The notes: generated by a model from the letters alone, not told the origin. Positions 9,767 through 27,668 are shown, numbered from the stretch's first letter. The stretch: 64,000 bases of DNA from Immundisolibacter cernigliae (GCF_001697225.1 NZ_CP014671.1:682001-746000); one strand, 5' to 3'. Translations and numbers: made by a program.

Positions 9767-12138
9767 ACCCGCTCCAGCGTGAGCGGCCCGTAGGCCGTAC
9801 CCAGACCCTGCGTACCTTCGAGCCCGGACGGGATGTATGCCGTACCGTCCGCCACCCGCGCATCCACGGCCAGGGGCAGTTCGAGTGCCGCTTCGCCCTG
9901 ACGCACGCGCAGCCGGTCACCGGCGGCAAAGCCCAGGCGCCGGCATTCGGGCTCGTTCAGATACACCGCCGCGGCCGGCAGGTCCGCGCGCTGCTGCAGG
10001 GCGCCGGCCCGGCGCACCAGCGCATCACTGCGGTAACAAGGCCAGTCGCCGATGCGGGTCAGGCCGCCATCAACGGCAGGCCACGCGACGGCTGCAGGAT
10101 CAGCCGTTGCTGTCGGGAAGTCGACCGCCTCAACCGCTGCCAGCACTTCGGCGCGCACGGCCGCCACATCGTCGTGTTCGAAGCCCGGCAGGTCCAGCAG
10201 ATTGGCCAGCACGCGCAGGATCTTCCAGCCGGGGCGCGCCTCACCCAGGGGCTTTAGCGCGCCCTCGAAGGACTGCCAGCGTCCCTCGCCGTTGACGAAG
10301 CTGCCACCGGTTTCGGTGAAGGCCGCCAGCGGCAGGATGACGTCGGCATAGCCGCGCATGGCATCGGTCGCGAACGGGCTGAGCACCACCACGCATTGGG
10401 CCGCGTCGAGTGCCGCCAGCGCGGCGCTGCCGTCGGCGCAATCCAGCTCGGGCTCGAAGCCGGCCAGCAGGTAAGCGCGCAGGTGCTGTTCCAGCATGGC
10501 ACGGGCATCCAGCCCGGCCTGTTGCAGGTGACCGCCACCGGCGCGCCGATGCGGAACCGCACCGGCCAGCCAGGCGCCGGCCCCGTTGCCACCGGGGCTG
10601 GTTTCCGCCAGCGTGCCGCGGGCAAGGTCCGCGATGAGGGCCGCCAGAGCGCGCAACGCGCCGTAGAAAGGGCTTGCAAGCGCCTGATCTCCAAGGAGGA
10701 TCAGGGCGCCCGGCTGTTGCTTGAGCGCGCCGGCAAGCTCGCGCTGCCAGGGCGTGGCGGCCACGCCGGCGAGGCGCCCGCTCCAGCTGGCCGGGATGAC
10801 CGCCCCGTCCAGCAGCGCCACCGCGATGCCGGCCAGTTCGGCCACCATCGCGGCCGGATCGCACACCGCCACGCCGCGCAGCGGGAAGTTGAAGTCGTAG
10901 TCGTAGCTGTTGATCGCAAAGCCCACCGCGCCGCGCTTGACCACCGCCTTGCGCAAGCGCGTGTTCAGCAGCGGCTGGTCCTTGCGCAGATTGCTGCCGA
11001 CCAGCAGGAACGCCGGCACCTGTTCCAGACTCGCTATCGGCGGCAACGCCGGGTGGCGAGGCAGCATGGCATCGGCGCTGAAATCCGACTGCCGCAGGCG
11101 ATGATCGACGTTGTTGGAACCGAGTGCCCGCATCAGCTTCTGGGCCAGATACAGCTCTTCCGTGGTCAGGGTCGGCGCCAGCAGGGCGCCCAGATGCGCC
11201 GGCCCATATTCCTTGAGCACCGCCTGCAGGCCTTCCGCAGCGGCGGCGAGCGCCTCCTGCCAGCTCACTTCCTGCCAGGCGTCGCCCTTGCGCAGCAGCG
11301 GCTGGCGCAATCTGTCGGCGCTGCCGAGGCCAAGGTAGGAATAACGATCGCGGTCCGACAGCCAGATTTCGTTGACCGCCTCGTTGGCCCGCGGCAGCAC
11401 GCGCTTCACGACGCCATTGGCGACGTTGATTTCAAGATTGCTGCCCACGCAATCGTGCGGGCTCACGCCCGGCCGGCGCTCCAGCTCCCAGGCGCGGGCC
11501 GTGAAGCGGTACGGCTTGTTGGTGAGCGCGCCGACCGGGCACAGGTCGACCACGTTGCCGGACAGTTCGGACTCCACCGCGCGCTGGATGTAGGTGCCGA
11601 TGCGCATGAACTCGCCGCGCCCGGTGGCGCCCAGCTCCTTCACGCCGGCGATCTCCTCGCCAAAGCGCACGCAGCGCGTGCAGTGGATGCAGCGCGTCAT
11701 CTCGGTCTGGATCAGCGGCCCGACGTCCTTGTCGTCGACTACGCGCTTGGCTTCCGTGTAGCGCGATTCCACCTTGCCGAAGCCCAGCGCCGTGTCCTGC
11801 AGCTGGCACTCGCCGCCCTCGTCGCAGATCGGGCAGTCCAGCGGATGGTTGATCAGCAGGAATTCCATCACCGCCCGCTGCGACTGCAGCGCCTTGGGCG
11901 ACTTGGTGAACACCTTCATGCCTTCGGCCAGCGGCGTGGCGCAGGCCGGCACCGGCTTTGGCATTTTCTCGACTTCGACCAGGCACATGCGGCAGTTGGC
12001 CGCCACGCTGAGCTTGTCGTGGTAGCAGAAGCGCGGCACGGTGATGCCGGCGGCATCCGCCGCCTGAATGATCATCTGGCCCTTGCGCGCCTGCAGCGCA
12101 ACGCCGTTGATCTCGATGTTCAGCAGATCGTCGCTCAT
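9763..12138 (-). CDS. nuoG: NADH-quinone oxidoreductase subunit G
   Basis: A 791-residue peripheral subunit of complex I. The N-terminal 215 residues carry a [2Fe-2S] domain ([20 protein letters not shown]), the His/Cys motif ([18 protein letters not shown]) and a two-cluster ferredoxin motif ([14 protein letters not shown], then VDLCPVGAL). The rest is a molybdopterin-oxidoreductase-like fold that has no cofactor in complex I. It starts 23 bases after nuoF and overlaps nuoH by 4 bases. Confidence 0.96.
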   Translation of the reverse strand: MSDDLLNIEINGVALQARKGQMIIQAADAAGITVPRFCYHDKLSVAANCRMCLVEVEKMPKPVPACATPLAEGMKVFTKSPKALQSQRAVMEFLLINHPLDCPICDEGGECQLQDTALGFGKVESRYTEAKRVVDDKDVGPLIQTEMTRCIHCTRCVRFGEEIAGVKELGATGRGEFMRIGTYIQRAVESELSGNVVDLCPVGALTNKPYRFTARAWELERRPGVSPHDCVGSNLEINVANGVVKRVLPRANEAVNEIWLSDRDRYSYLGLGSADRLRQPLLRKGDAWQEVSWQEALAAAAEGLQAVLKEYGPAHLGALLAPTLTTEELYLAQKLMRALGSNNVDHRLRQSDFSADAMLPRHPALPPIASLEQVPAFLLVGSNLRKDQPLLNTRLRKAVVKRGAVGFAINSYDYDFNFPLRGVAVCDPAAMVAELAGIAVALLDGAVIPASWSGRLAGVAATPWQRELAGALKQQPGALILLGDQALASPFYGALRALAALIADLARGTLAETSPGGNGAGAWLAGAVPHRRAGGGHLQQAGLDARAMLEQHLRAYLLAGFEPELDCADGSAALAALDAAQCVVVLSPFATDAMRGYADVILPLAAFTETGGSFVNGEGRWQSFEGALKPLGEARPGWKILRVLANLLDLPGFEHDDVAAVRAEVLAAVEAVDFPTATADPAAVAWPAVDGGLTRIGDWPCYRSDALVRRAGALQQRADLPAAAVYLNEPECRRLGFAAGDRLRVRQGEAALELPLAVDARVADGTAYIPSGLEGTQGLGTAYGPLTLERV

Positions 12139-12161
12139 GGGGCTTTCTTCTGTGCGCCGAC

Positions 12162-13460
<1,299 letters not shown>

Positions 13461-13464
13461 GGTG

Positions 13465-13962
13465 TCAGTCCAGCGCGTCCAGGATTTGATCGACCCGCTC
13501 GGGCGTCAGATGCTCGTGGTAGACGTGGTCCACCTGCATCATTGGTGCGCCGCAGCAGCAGGCCAGGCACTCTTCCTCGGGCTTCAGATAGAACTTGCCG
13601 TCCGGCGTGCTGTGGCCGAGTTTCACGCCGAGCCTGCGCTCGACATGCGCCACGATGTCGTCAGCGCCGCGCAGCATGCACGAGATGTTGGTGCAGACCG
13701 AAATCGAATGGCGGCCGACCGGCTTGGTCTCGAACATCGAGTAGAAGCTCGCCACCTCGTACACGTCCATGGCTTCCAGTTGCAGGTACCCGGCCACCGC
13801 ATCCATCAGCTCGACGGTGAGGTAACCGCCGTTCTCGTGCTGCACCTCGCGCAGCGCCGCCAGCACCGCCGAACGTTTCTGGTCGGCCGGAAACTTGGCC
13901 ACCCAGTGATCGATTTCGTGGCGGGCGTGTTCGGAAAGAATGCCCTGATACGACTGTGTCAT
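13465..13962 (-). CDS. nuoE: NADH-quinone oxidoreductase subunit E
   Basis: A 165-residue thioredoxin-fold subunit that holds the N1a [2Fe-2S] cluster, with ligands in [10 protein letters not shown] and [12 protein letters not shown] chose the ATG at 13962 because it overlaps the nuoD stop as ATGA and gives the usual length; the open frame continues upstream but is only the shadow of nuoD. It pairs with NuoF at the NADH end of complex I. Confidence 0.96.
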   Translation of the reverse strand: MTQSYQGILSEHARHEIDHWVAKFPADQKRSAVLAALREVQHENGGYLTVELMDAVAGYLQLEAMDVYEVASFYSMFETKPVGRHSISVCTNISCMLRGADDIVAHVERRLGVKLGHSTPDGKFYLKPEEECLACCCGAPMMQVDHVYHEHLTPERVDQILDALD

Positions 13963-15212
13963 CGGTCGATCTCGCCAAACACGATGTCCAGGGTGGCGAT
14001 GATGGCCACCAGGTCCGCCAGCATGTGGCCACGCACCATCTCGTCGATGGCCGCCAGGTGCGGGAAACCCGGCGCCCGCAGCTTGACCCGATACGGTTTG
14101 TTCGAGCCGTCGGCAATCATGTACACGCCAAACTCGCCCTTGGGCGCTTCCACCGCGGCATATACCTCGCCCTGCGGCACGGCGTAGCCCTCGGTGAACA
14201 GCTTGAAGTGGTGGATCAGGGCCTCCATGTCGGCCTTCATTTCGGTCCGCGACGGCGGTGTGATCTTGTGATCGGCCAGCATCACCGGCCCGGGATTGGA
14301 GCGCAGCCAATCCACGCACTGGCGGATGATGCGGTTGGACTGCCGCATCTCGGCCACGCGCACCAGATACCGGTCGTAGCAGTCGCCGTTCACGCCAACC
14401 GGGATTTGAAAGTCCAGTTCGTTGTAGACCTCGTACGGCTGCTTTCGCCGCAGATCCCAGGCCACGCCGGAGCCGCGCAGCATGGGGCCGGTGAAGCCCA
14501 GTTGCCGCGCCCGCTCGGGACTGACCACGCCAATGCCGACCGTGCGCTGCTTCCAGATGCGGTTGTTGGTGAGCAGGGACTCGTAGTCATCGACGCAGCC
14601 GGGGAAGCGCTCGGTGAACGCCTCGATGAAATCCAGCAGGCTGCCCTCGCGATCACGGTTGAAGGCCTTGGTCGCCTTCTCGTCGCGCCACTTGGAGGTC
14701 TCGTACTTCGCCACGCTGTCGGGCAGGTCGCGGTACACGCCGCCAGGGCGGTAGTAGGTCGCGTGCATACGGGCGCCGGAGACCGCCTCGTAGCAGTCCA
14801 TCAGGTCCTCGCGCTCGCGAAAGCAGTACAGGAAAACCGTCATGGCGCCCATGTCGAGCGCATGCGCACCCAGCCACATCAGGTGATTCAGGACGCGCGT
14901 GATCTCGTCGAACAGCACGCGGATGTACTGCGCGCGTATCGGCGGCTCGATGCCGAGCAGGCGCTCGACCCCCAATACGTAGGCGTGCTCATTGCACATC
15001 ATGGACACGTAATCGAGCCGGTCCATGTAGCCGATGGAATGGTTGTACGGCTTGCTCTCGACCAGCTTTTCGGTGCCCCGATGCAGCAGGCCGATGTGTG
15101 GGTCGGCGCGCTGCACCACCTCGCCGTCCATCTCGAGCACCAGGCGCAGCACGCCGTGGGCAGCCGGGTGCTGCGGCCCGAAGTTCATCGTGTAGTTGCG
15201 GATCTCGGCCAT
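13959..15212 (-). CDS. nuoD: NADH-quinone oxidoreductase subunit D (49 kDa type)
   Basis: A 417-residue subunit that forms most of the quinone headgroup site with NuoB. The N-terminus has [15 protein letters not shown] with the conserved histidines, and the C-terminus ends near VFGEIDR, as in the family. It is separate from nuoC, unlike the fused nuoCD of E. coli. The start lies 6 bases after the nuoC stop. Confidence 0.97.
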   Translation of the reverse strand: MAEIRNYTMNFGPQHPAAHGVLRLVLEMDGEVVQRADPHIGLLHRGTEKLVESKPYNHSIGYMDRLDYVSMMCNEHAYVLGVERLLGIEPPIRAQYIRVLFDEITRVLNHLMWLGAHALDMGAMTVFLYCFREREDLMDCYEAVSGARMHATYYRPGGVYRDLPDSVAKYETSKWRDEKATKAFNRDREGSLLDFIEAFTERFPGCVDDYESLLTNNRIWKQRTVGIGVVSPERARQLGFTGPMLRGSGVAWDLRRKQPYEVYNELDFQIPVGVNGDCYDRYLVRVAEMRQSNRIIRQCVDWLRSNPGPVMLADHKITPPSRTEMKADMEALIHHFKLFTEGYAVPQGEVYAAVEAPKGEFGVYMIADGSNKPYRVKLRAPGFPHLAAIDEMVRGHMLADLVAIIATLDIVFGEIDR

Positions 15213-15218
15213 GTCGCC

Positions 15219-15827
15219 CTACCCGGCCGGGTGTTCGTAGCGGAAATCGTCGCGTCGCACGCGCGGCACGCTGATGCGGTTCTCGATGCTCACCGGCTCG
15301 TAGATCACGCGCCCCTGCACGGCGTCGTAGCGCATCTCGACCTCGCCGTTGAGCGGAAAATCCTTGCGCAGCGGATGGCCGACGAAGCCGTAGTCGGTGA
15401 GGATGCGCCGCAAGTCCGGATGGCCGTCGAAGACGATGCCCATCAGATCGAAGGCCTCGCGCTCGAACCAGTTGGCCGCCGGCCATACGTCGATGACCGA
15501 AGCGACCAGCGGAAACTCGTCGGCCAGGTAGGCCCGCACGCGCAGCCGGGCGTTGTGCGTGGTGGATAGCAGGTGGTAGACGACTGCGAACCTGGGCCGT
15601 GCGACATCCGGTTCCTGCGGAAAATCGCTGTAGTCCACGCCGCACACGTCGATCAGCTGATCGAAGGCCAGATCGGGCGCGTCGCGCAGCGTCCGGCAGA
15701 CGGCCTCCATCGCCTCGGCGGGGATCTCCAGCGTGATCTGGTCGGCGGCGCCGGCGCTGGCCTGACCGGAAGCCTCACCCAGGGTTTCGCGCAGGCGCGC
15801 CAGCAGATTGTCGGCCCGGATGCTCAT
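15219..15827 (-). CDS. nuoC: NADH-quinone oxidoreductase subunit C (30 kDa type)
   Basis: A 202-residue soluble structural subunit of the peripheral arm. The family signature is seen as the stretch ending in [21 protein letters not shown], followed by [16 protein letters not shown]. It lies between nuoB (3 bases) and nuoD (6 bases). Confidence 0.97.
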   Translation of the reverse strand: MSIRADNLLARLRETLGEASGQASAGAADQITLEIPAEAMEAVCRTLRDAPDLAFDQLIDVCGVDYSDFPQEPDVARPRFAVVYHLLSTTHNARLRVRAYLADEFPLVASVIDVWPAANWFEREAFDLMGIVFDGHPDLRRILTDYGFVGHPLRKDFPLNGEVEMRYDAVQGRVIYEPVSIENRISVPRVRRDDFRYEHPAG

Positions 15828-15830
15828 GGC

Positions 15831-16307
15831 TCAGCGGGCGATGGTGTGGGTGCGGCGAATCTTGTTCTGCAGCTGGATCAGCCCGAACAGCAACGCCTCC
15901 GCCGTCGGCGGACAGCCCGGCACATAGACATCGACCGGCACGATCCGGTCGCAGCCGCGCACCACGGCGTAGGAATAGTGGTAGTAGCCGCCGCCGTTGG
16001 CGCAGGACCCCATCGACAGCACCCAGCGCGGCTCGGCCATCTGGTCGTACACCTTGCGCAGCGCGGGGGCCATCTTGTTGACCAGCGTACCGGCCACAAT
16101 CATCAGGTCCGACTGGCGCGGACTGGGGCGAAAGATGATGCCGAAGCGGTCGAGGTCATAGCGCGACGCACCAGCCTGCATCATCTCCACCGCGCAGCAG
16201 GCCAGCCCGAAGGTCACCGGCCACAGGGAGCCGGTCTTGCTCCAGTTGACCACCTGATCGACGGTGGTGGTCAGAAAGCCCCGCTCGCTGAGTGCCTCTA
16301 CTCCCAT
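15831..16307 (-). CDS. nuoB: NADH-quinone oxidoreductase subunit B
   Basis: A 158-residue subunit that holds the terminal cluster N2, which hands electrons to quinone. The four cysteine ligands are C37 and C38 ([10 protein letters not shown]), C102 (MGSCANGGG) and C132 ([10 protein letters not shown]). The ATG at 16307 lies inside the end of nuoA and gives a normal family N-terminus; the longer open frame upstream runs antisense to nothing known and is rejected. Confidence 0.96.
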   Translation of the reverse strand: MGVEALSERGFLTTTVDQVVNWSKTGSLWPVTFGLACCAVEMMQAGASRYDLDRFGIIFRPSPRQSDLMIVAGTLVNKMAPALRKVYDQMAEPRWVLSMGSCANGGGYYHYSYAVVRGCDRIVPVDVYVPGCPPTAEALLFGLIQLQNKIRRTHTIAR

Positions 16308-16660
16308 TCGAGCGCCCCTTTCTTCCACTCGTAGATGAAGCCGACCACCAACAGACCCAGGAACAGCATCATGGCCAGAAAGCCGAAGCCGCCAACCAGG
16401 CCCTGCTTGAGGCCCACCGCCCACGGAAACAGGAAGGCCACTTCCAGATCGAAGATGATGAACAGGATGGCCACCAGGTAGTAGCGCACGTCGAACTTCA
16501 TGCGGGCGTCTTCGAAAGCCTCGAAACCGCACTCGTAGGGCGCGTTCTTTTGCTTGTCGGGCCGGTTGGGGCCGATGAAACGCCCGGCCAGGATGGCGAT
16601 GGCGCCAATGGCCACACCGACGGCCAGCAGCAGTGCGATGGGCAGGTATTGCAGCAACAT
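16298..16660 (-). CDS. nuoA: NADH-quinone oxidoreductase subunit A
   Basis: A 120-residue membrane subunit with three helices, first gene of the nuo operon. The conserved loop [24 protein letters not shown] style segment lies at residues 39-60 and contributes to the quinone site. It overlaps nuoB by 10 bases. AGGA lies about 10 bases before the ATG. tRNA-Leu is 87 bases upstream on the same strand, so the operon promoter may lie in that gap or transcription may pass through from secG. Confidence 0.96.
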   Translation of the reverse strand: MLLQYLPIALLLAVGVAIGAIAILAGRFIGPNRPDKQKNAPYECGFEAFEDARMKFDVRYYLVAILFIIFDLEVAFLFPWAVGLKQGLVGGFGFLAMMLFLGLLVVGFIYEWKKGALEWE

Positions 16661-16747
16661 GCGTGAGGAATCCTGATCCTTGGCTCGCGACAGCGGTTGT
16701 TGTTCGGAATTCTGCTGGCGCCCCGCTGGCGGGACGCGTCAAACATC

Positions 16748-16832
16748 TGGTGCCGATGGTCGGACTCGAACCGACACGACTTGCGTCACCACCCCCTCAA
16801 GATGGCGTGTCTACCAATTCCACCACATCGGC
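16748..16832 (-). tRNA. tRNA-Leu (GAG), CCA encoded
   Basis: An 85-base class II tRNA with a long variable arm. The anticodon loop reads TTGAGGG with anticodon GAG, held by a stem CCATC/GGTGG that includes one wobble pair. The acceptor stem GCCGATG pairs with CATCGGC and is followed by A and the encoded CCA. The secG-tRNA-Leu-nuoA arrangement is common in gammaproteobacteria. The 5' end lies only 4 bases after the secG stop, so it is probably cut from a secG transcript. Confidence 0.96.
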
Positions 16833-16836
16833 TGAA

Positions 16837-17196
16837 TCACTTGGCGGGCGTCGAAGGCGCCTGTGCCGGGGCAGTCCCCCCGCTGGCTGGCGCCGGTGCT
16901 GCCGGCACGGCCGGCTGGCTCACCGGCGCGGGCGCCAGTTTATCAGTAACGCTCACCGGCCCGCTGGCGTGAGCGCCCAGATACGCCAGCACCAGACTGG
17001 TCAGAAACAGCGCCGTCGCGAGTCCGCCGGTCAGGCGGGTCAGGAACGAGCCGGCCCCGCGGCTGCCGAACACCGTCTGCGAGGAACCACTGCCGAAGGC
17101 CGCGCCCGCGTCGGCGCCCTGCCCCTGCTGGATCAGCACCAGTCCGACCAGCGCCAGGCAGATCACCACATGAACCACGAGCAGAACAATCATCAT
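16837..17196 (-). CDS. secG: Preprotein translocase subunit SecG
   Basis: A 119-residue inner-membrane protein that helps SecYEG move proteins out of the cytoplasm. The first helix is followed by GLVLIQQGQGADAGAAFGSG, a SecG signature, then TGGLATALFLTSLVLA as the second helix. The C-terminal 35 residues are a Pro/Ala-rich tail, common in this family and of unknown role. The ATG overlaps the tpiA stop by 4 bases. Confidence 0.95.
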   Translation of the reverse strand: MMIVLLVVHVVICLALVGLVLIQQGQGADAGAAFGSGSSQTVFGSRGAGSFLTRLTGGLATALFLTSLVLAYLGAHASGPVSVTDKLAPAPVSQPAVPAAPAPASGGTAPAQAPSTPAK

Positions 17197-17939
17197 CGGG
17201 GAAGTGCCGCCTTGCAGATGGAAAGAAACTGGTCGGCCACCAGACTGGCACCGCCAATGAGACCGCCGTCCACGTCCGGCTGCGCGAAAAGCCCAGCCGC
17301 ATTATCCGGCTTCACGCTGCCGCCATAAAGCAGCGTGGGTGTGCGCCCGCCGCGACTGACCCGATCGCGGATGAAGCGGTGCGACGCCTGCGCCTGCTCG
17401 GGCGTGGCCACCCGCCCGGTGCCAATGGCCCACACGGGCTCGTAGGCAATCACCGCGCCGGCAAGCGCCTCATCACCGCACAGCTCGAGCACCGCATCGA
17501 TCTGGGCGGCCAGCACGGCCTCGGTCGCATCCGCCTCGCGCTCGGCCAGCTGCTCACCCACGCACAGGATCGGCACCAGTCCGTGACTGACCGCGGCGCG
17601 GAATTTTTGCGCCACCAGGGCGTTGTCCTCGCCATATAGCCTGCGCCGCTCGGAATGTCCGACGATGACATACCGACAACCGACATCGCCCAGCATGGGC
17701 CCGGACACTTCACCGGTGTAGGCGCCGGACGCCTCGACCGCCAGATTCTGCGCGCCCAGGGCAATCCCGCTTCCGGCCAGCAAGTGTGCGGCCTGCATGA
17801 GGTAGGGATACGGTGGGCAAACCGCCACCTCGATCCGGTCCAACGCCGGCATGCCCGCTTTCAGCGCGCCCAGCAGCTCGTTCACCTGCGCCTGACTGGC
17901 ATGCATTTTCCAGTTACCGACCACCAGTGAACGGGACAT
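17193..17939 (-). CDS. tpiA: Triose-phosphate isomerase
   Basis: A 248-residue glycolytic enzyme that interconverts dihydroxyacetone phosphate and glyceraldehyde 3-phosphate. Key sites are VGNWKMHA (active-site Asn and Lys) at the N-terminus, the catalytic histidine in VIVGHSERR near residue 95, and the catalytic glutamate in AYEPVWAIGTGR near residue 165. Length is normal. It lies 86 bases after glmM and is coupled to secG. Confidence 0.97.
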   Translation of the reverse strand: MSRSLVVGNWKMHASQAQVNELLGALKAGMPALDRIEVAVCPPYPYLMQAAHLLAGSGIALGAQNLAVEASGAYTGEVSGPMLGDVGCRYVIVGHSERRRLYGEDNALVAQKFRAAVSHGLVPILCVGEQLAEREADATEAVLAAQIDAVLELCGDEALAGAVIAYEPVWAIGTGRVATPEQAQASHRFIRDRVSRGGRTPTLLYGGSVKPDNAAGLFAQPDVDGGLIGGASLVADQFLSICKAALPR

Positions 17940-18025
17940 CGACGCTCGGCAATCCGGCTGCGGAAAAGGCGCGCATGGTACTGGCGCGCCAGTCCCGAAT
18001 CAAACCGGCAGGCGACTTTGACGGC

Positions 18026-19375
18026 TCAGTTGGCCTGTGCCATGGCCGCCCGCAACTGCGCCGCGATATGCTCGCTCAGCGCCTCCACCTGCACTGCGTC
18101 CTGGCTCTCTACCATCACCCGCACCAACGGCTCGGTGCCAGACTTGCGAAGCAACACCCGACCTCGCCCATCGAGGCTCGCCCGGGCTTCCTCGATGGCC
18201 TGCTGCACCCACCGCGAGCGGTCCGGATCGAAGCCGGCCACCAGCGGCACGTTCACCAGCCGCTGCGGGTACTTGGTCATGAAGCGCTTCAGCTCCGCCA
18301 ATGGCCGGCCGGCGGCGCGCAGCACCGACAGTACCTGCAAGGCGGTAACCAGGCCATCGCCGGTGCTGGTGCGGTCCAGACAAATCAGGTGACCGGAAGT
18401 TTCGCCACCGAGCAGCCAGCCCCGCGCCCGCAGCTGCTCCATGACATAGCGGTCACCGACCTGCGCCCGATCGAAGGCAATGCCGGCGTCCAGCAGCGCA
18501 CGCTCCAGGCCGAAATTGCTCATCTGCGTGCCGACCACACCCCCACCGAGCGTGCCTGCCGCCTGACGGGCCAGCGCCAGCAGGCCCAGAATCTCGTCGC
18601 CGTCCACCAGCTCACCGGCGGCATCCACCATGAGCAGGCGATCGGCATCGCCGTCGAGCGCCACGCCCAGGTCAGCGCCCTGCGCCAGCACTTCGCGCTG
18701 CAGCGCGGCCGGCGCCGTGGTACCGCAATCGCGATTGATGTTGAAGCCGTCCGGACTGACGCCGATGGCCGTCACGCTGGCGCCCAGCTCCCGGAAAACA
18801 GCCGGCGCGACCTGGTACGCGGCGCCGTGGGCGGCGTCCACGACGATTTTCAACCCCCGCAGATCGGTGTGATCCGGCAGGGCCCGCTTGCAGAACTCGA
18901 TATAGCGCCCCCCCGCATCCACCGCTCGACGCGCCTTGCCGATCTGGGTCGGCGGCACCATTTCCAGGGGCTGCTCCAGGCAGGCCTCGATCTGGGCCTC
19001 CAGCGCATCCGGAAGCTTCTCGCCGCTGGCCGAGAACAGCTTGATGCCGTTGTCGGCATAGGGGTTGTGCGAGGCGCTGATGACGACGCCGGCCCGCGCA
19101 TGGAAGGTGCGTGTCAGGTAGGCAACGGCCGGCGTCGGCATCGGCCCCAGCAACAGACAGTCCATGCCTGCCGCCGACAAGCCGGCTTCCAGAGCCGATT
19201 CGAGCATGTACCCGGAAACGCGCGTGTCCTTGCCCACCACCACCGTGCCACGGCCTTCCCGGCGCAGCACCGTGCCGACGGCCCAGCCCAGACGAAGCAC
19301 GAAATCCGGCGTGAAGAACCCGTTCCCGACCGTGCCGCGCACCCCGTCGGTGCCGAAATAGCGTCGTTCAGCCAT
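18026..19375 (-). CDS. glmM: Phosphoglucosamine mutase
   Basis: A 449-residue enzyme that converts glucosamine 6-phosphate to glucosamine 1-phosphate for cell-wall and lipopolysaccharide synthesis. The start is the ATG at 19375 ([14 protein letters not shown]), which gives the family N-terminus. The phosphoserine loop [14 protein letters not shown] lies near residue 100 and the metal-binding DGDADR near residue 240. The start overlaps the folP stop by 8 bases. The folP-glmM pair is a standard gammaproteobacterial arrangement. Confidence 0.97.
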   Translation of the reverse strand: MAERRYFGTDGVRGTVGNGFFTPDFVLRLGWAVGTVLRREGRGTVVVGKDTRVSGYMLESALEAGLSAAGMDCLLLGPMPTPAVAYLTRTFHARAGVVISASHNPYADNGIKLFSASGEKLPDALEAQIEACLEQPLEMVPPTQIGKARRAVDAGGRYIEFCKRALPDHTDLRGLKIVVDAAHGAAYQVAPAVFRELGASVTAIGVSPDGFNINRDCGTTAPAALQREVLAQGADLGVALDGDADRLLMVDAAGELVDGDEILGLLALARQAAGTLGGGVVGTQMSNFGLERALLDAGIAFDRAQVGDRYVMEQLRARGWLLGGETSGHLICLDRTSTGDGLVTALQVLSVLRAAGRPLAELKRFMTKYPQRLVNVPLVAGFDPDRSRWVQQAIEEARASLDGRGRVLLRKSGTEPLVRVMVESQDAVQVEALSEHIAAQLRAAMAQAN

Positions 19376-20204
19376 GGTCCCCTCCTTGTACGGCCTCCAG
19401 CATGGCCAGCGCCTGCACTGTATGTTCGACATCGTGCACGCGCAGCAACCGCGCACCCCGCTGGGCTGCCAGCAGCGCCAGCGCGATGCTGCCGCCCAGC
19501 CGGTTCGTCACCGCTGCGCCGGTAAGCGCCCCGATCAGCGACTTGCGCGACAGGCCGGCCACCACCGGCAAACCCGCCTGCGCCAGCCGCGGCAGGCCGC
19601 GCAACAGAGCGAGGTTGTGCTCGGTGGTCTTGCCGAAACCGAACCCGGGATCGAGCAGCAACTGCCGCCGTGCGATACCGGCCCGCTCGCAGGCGGCCAC
19701 CCGCGCCTCCAGAAATTCGGCCACCTCGGCCACCACATCCACATACCGCGGCGCCTGCTGCATCGTGCCGGGCTCACCCTGCATGTGCATGAGCACTACC
19801 GGCACGCCAAGATCGGCCGCGGCTTGCAAGGCGCCTGGCTCGCGCAGCGCCGCCACGTCGTTGATCAGGCCGGCGCCGGCGGCGACGGCCGCGCGCATGA
19901 CCTGCGCATGGCGGGTGTCGATCGAAATGGGCACCCGAAGCTGCGGCGCCAGGCACTCGATGACCGGCAGCACCCGCTGCAGTTCCTCATCGACCGACAC
20001 CCGGGCCGCACCGGGGCGTGTCGACTCCCCGCCGATGTCGATCACCGCCGCGCCGGCCGCCTGCAGGGCAATCGCCCGCGCACAGGCGGCCTGGACATTG
20101 CTCCCCAGACCATCGCCCGAAAAGGAGTCCCGCGTCAGGTTCAGCACACCCATCACCGCCGAACGTGACAGGTCCAGCGGCTTGCCGGCGCAATCCAGAA
20201 GCAT
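19368..20204 (-). CDS. folP: Dihydropteroate synthase
   Basis: A 278-residue enzyme that joins 4-aminobenzoate to the pterin diphosphate in folate synthesis, the target of sulfonamides. The pterin-binding signatures are visible: [15 protein letters not shown] near residue 18 (Arg where many homologues have Pro), [12 protein letters not shown] near 56, and [11 protein letters not shown] near 115. It lies 48 bases after ftsH, a common neighbour. Confidence 0.96.
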   Translation of the reverse strand: MLLDCAGKPLDLSRSAVMGVLNLTRDSFSGDGLGSNVQAACARAIALQAAGAAVIDIGGESTRPGAARVSVDEELQRVLPVIECLAPQLRVPISIDTRHAQVMRAAVAAGAGLINDVAALREPGALQAAADLGVPVVLMHMQGEPGTMQQAPRYVDVVAEVAEFLEARVAACERAGIARRQLLLDPGFGFGKTTEHNLALLRGLPRLAQAGLPVVAGLSRKSLIGALTGAAVTNRLGGSIALALLAAQRGARLLRVHDVEHTVQALAMLEAVQGGDHG

Positions 20205-20252
20205 TCGATTCAGGCAGGCACGGGCGCCGACCGCGGCCGGCGCCGGCGGGTG

Positions 20253-22151
<1,899 letters not shown>

Positions 22152-22178
22152 GTAGCGAATCTCCGGTCGCGGCGGTTA

Positions 22179-22805
22179 TTACGGGGTTATCGGCAGCATA
22201 CCGCGGCCGATCAGGTAGTGCTCGCGGCTGCGGTCGCGCGAGGCATCGGGCTTGCGCACCAGTACCTGCTCGAAATGTCGGGCAAATTCCACCCGCAGTG
22301 CCTGGCTGCCGGCGCCTTCGAAGCATTTGACCAGCAGCGCGCCACGCGGTTTCAGCACCCGACCGGCAAAGTCGAGCGCCAGCTCGGCCAGGTGCAGCGC
22401 CGCCGGCTGATCGACATCGCGCACACCGCTCAGATTGGGCGCCATGTCCGACATTACAAGGTCGGCGCCGTCCGGCAGCAGGCCGAGCATCTGCTCCAGC
22501 ACCGCAGCGTCCCCGAAATCACCCAGGATGAACTCGACACCCGGCAGCAGCGCCATCTCCAGCAGGTCGACCGCCAGCACCCGGCCGCGCGGCCCGACGA
22601 TGGTGCTCGCCACCTGCGACCAGCCACCCGGCGCAGCGCCCAGATCGACCACCGTCGCGCCCGGCTGCAGCAGGCGATCGCGCTGGTTGATCTCCAGCAG
22701 CTTGAAGCTGGCCCGCGAACGGTAGCCCTGCGCCTGTGCCTGCCGCACGTAGGGATCTGCGATGTGCTCGTGCAGCCAGCGGCGACTGGAGCCGGCCTTG
22801 CTCAT
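22179..22805 (-). CDS. rlmE: 23S rRNA 2'-O-methyltransferase RlmE
   Basis: A 208-residue enzyme (formerly FtsJ/RrmJ) that methylates the ribose of U2552 in 23S rRNA during late 50S assembly. The S-adenosylmethionine site is VVDLGAAPGGWSQVAS, and the K-D-K-E catalytic set is in place: RASFKLLEI, MSDMAPNLSG, LLVKCFEG and the RSREHYLIGRG region. Lies between greA and ftsH, the usual order. Confidence 0.96.
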   Translation of the reverse strand: MSKAGSSRRWLHEHIADPYVRQAQAQGYRSRASFKLLEINQRDRLLQPGATVVDLGAAPGGWSQVASTIVGPRGRVLAVDLLEMALLPGVEFILGDFGDAAVLEQMLGLLPDGADLVMSDMAPNLSGVRDVDQPAALHLAELALDFAGRVLKPRGALLVKCFEGAGSQALRVEFARHFEQVLVRKPDASRDRSREHYLIGRGMLPITP

Positions 22806-22829
22806 GGCGCGCGCACGGCTGGCCGGCAG

Positions 22830-23302
22830 TCAGATGTAGTCGACGGCCAGAATTTCATAGGCCTGCTCGCCGCCCGGCGCTGGCACCAGCACCTGATCGC
22901 CGGCCTCGCGGCCGATCATGGCGCGCGCCAGCGGCGCCCGGAATGACACCCGGCCCTGCTTGATGTCGGCCTCATCCATGCCGACCACCTGATAGGTGAC
23001 TTCCTCGTCGGTATCGACATTGACCAGTTTCACGGTGGCGCCGAACACCACCTTGCCGCCAGCCGCCAGCCGGGCCGGGTCGATCACCTCGGCGCGGCCG
23101 AGGCGATCCTCGATTTCGCTGATACGGCCCTCGATGAAACCCTGCTGGTCCTTCGCCGCGTGGTACTCGGCGTTTTCCTTCAGGTCGCCGTGGGCGCGCG
23201 CCTCGGCGATGGCGGCGATCACGCGCGGTCGCTGCACGGATTTGAGGTCTTCCAGTTCGCGCCGCAGTTGTTCTGCGCCGCGGGCGGTCAGGGGTTCACG
23301 GA

Positions 23303-23306
<4 letters not shown>
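22830..23306 (-). CDS. greA: Transcription elongation factor GreA
   Basis: A 158-residue factor that rescues backtracked RNA polymerase by stimulating transcript cleavage. The N-terminal coiled coil carries the acidic tip in [13 protein letters not shown]; the C-terminal FKBP-like domain follows. I chose the ATG at 23306, whose codon overlaps the carB stop (ATGA) and gives the family length. The further upstream frame is antisense-like shadow and was dropped. Confidence 0.97.
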
Positions 23307-26530
<3,224 letters not shown>

Positions 26531-26538
26531 GGGATTCC

Positions 26539-27668
26539 TCAGGCGCCGCGGTGGGCCGCCATCAGGTCGGCAAAGCGGTTGAACAGATGGGCGGCGTCGT
26601 GCGGTCCGGGGCTGGCTTCGGGGTGGCCCTGGAAACCGATGGCCGGCTTGCCGGTGTGGGCGATGCCCTGCAGCGAGCCGTCGAACAGCGACCGGTGGGT
26701 GGCCGCAAGACAGGCCGGCAGGCTTGCCTCGTCGACCGCGAAGCCGTGGTTCTGGCTGGTGATCAGCACCCGGCCGGTGGCGGTTTCCAGCACCGGGTGG
26801 TTGGCACCATGGTGGCCGAATTTCATCTTGACCGTGCGCGCACCGGCCGCCAGGGCCAGCAGCTGGTGGCCCAGGCAAATGCCCAGCAGCGGCAGGCCGC
26901 GCTCCAGGAATTCGCGGATGGCAGCGATGGCGTAGTCGCAGGGCTCCGGATCGCCCGGCCCGTTCGACAGGAATACGCCGTCCGGATTCATGGCCAGCAC
27001 CTGCGCTGCCGGTGTGGTTGCCGGCACCACCGTCACCACGCAGCCGGCCTGCACCAGGCAGCGCAGGATGTTGCGCTTGATGCCGAAGTCGTAGGCCACC
27101 ACCCGAAAGCGCGGCGTTGGAGGCTCGGCAAAGCCATCCAGCGTCCAGGCGCCGCCGGTCCATTCATAAGAACTGTCCGCGCTGACGACTTTGGCCAGAT
27201 CCAGGCCCGTGAGACCGCCGAACGCACGCGCCTGCGCCACTGCGAAATCGGCGTCGATGTCCGCCCCGGCAACGATACAACCGGCCTGCGCCCCGCCGCG
27301 GCGCAGGCGGCCGGTCAGCGCGCGCGTGTCCAGGCCGGCGATGGCCACCACATTACGGGCGCGCAGATAGACGTCCAGCGGCTCGCGCCCGCGCCAGCTG
27401 CTGTAGAGGCGCGGCAGATCGCGGATCACCAGTCCGGCGGCATAAACCTGCGGCGATTCCTCATCGTCGGGTTGCAGCCGACGTTGCCGATGTGCGGATA
27501 GGTGAGCGTCACGATCTGCCGGCAGTACGACGGATCGGTGAGGATTTCCTGATAGCCGGTCAGGGCGGTGTTGAACACCACCTCGCCGACGCTGTGACCG
27601 CTGGCGCCAATGGCGGCGCCGTGCAGCAGCGTGCCGTCGGCGAGGGCGAGAAGGGCTGGCTCGGGCAA
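26539..27668 (-). CDS. carA: Carbamoyl-phosphate synthase small subunit, frameshifted as written
   Basis: The glutamine-hydrolysing partner of CarB. The N-terminal part ([21 protein letters not shown] and [14 protein letters not shown]) and the rest ([18 protein letters not shown] through the amidotransferase triad Cys [12 protein letters not shown], His and Glu in [13 protein letters not shown]) lie in different frames. The break is at the CCCG at 27468-27471. One added base yields NPDDEES, which aligns without a gap to E. coli NDADEES, and one protein of 376 residues (E. coli 382). The likely start is TTG at 27668 after GGAG; an in-frame ATG at 27758 is the alternative. Because no other CarA is visible and carB is intact, a sequencing error is more likely than true loss. 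Confidence 0.88.
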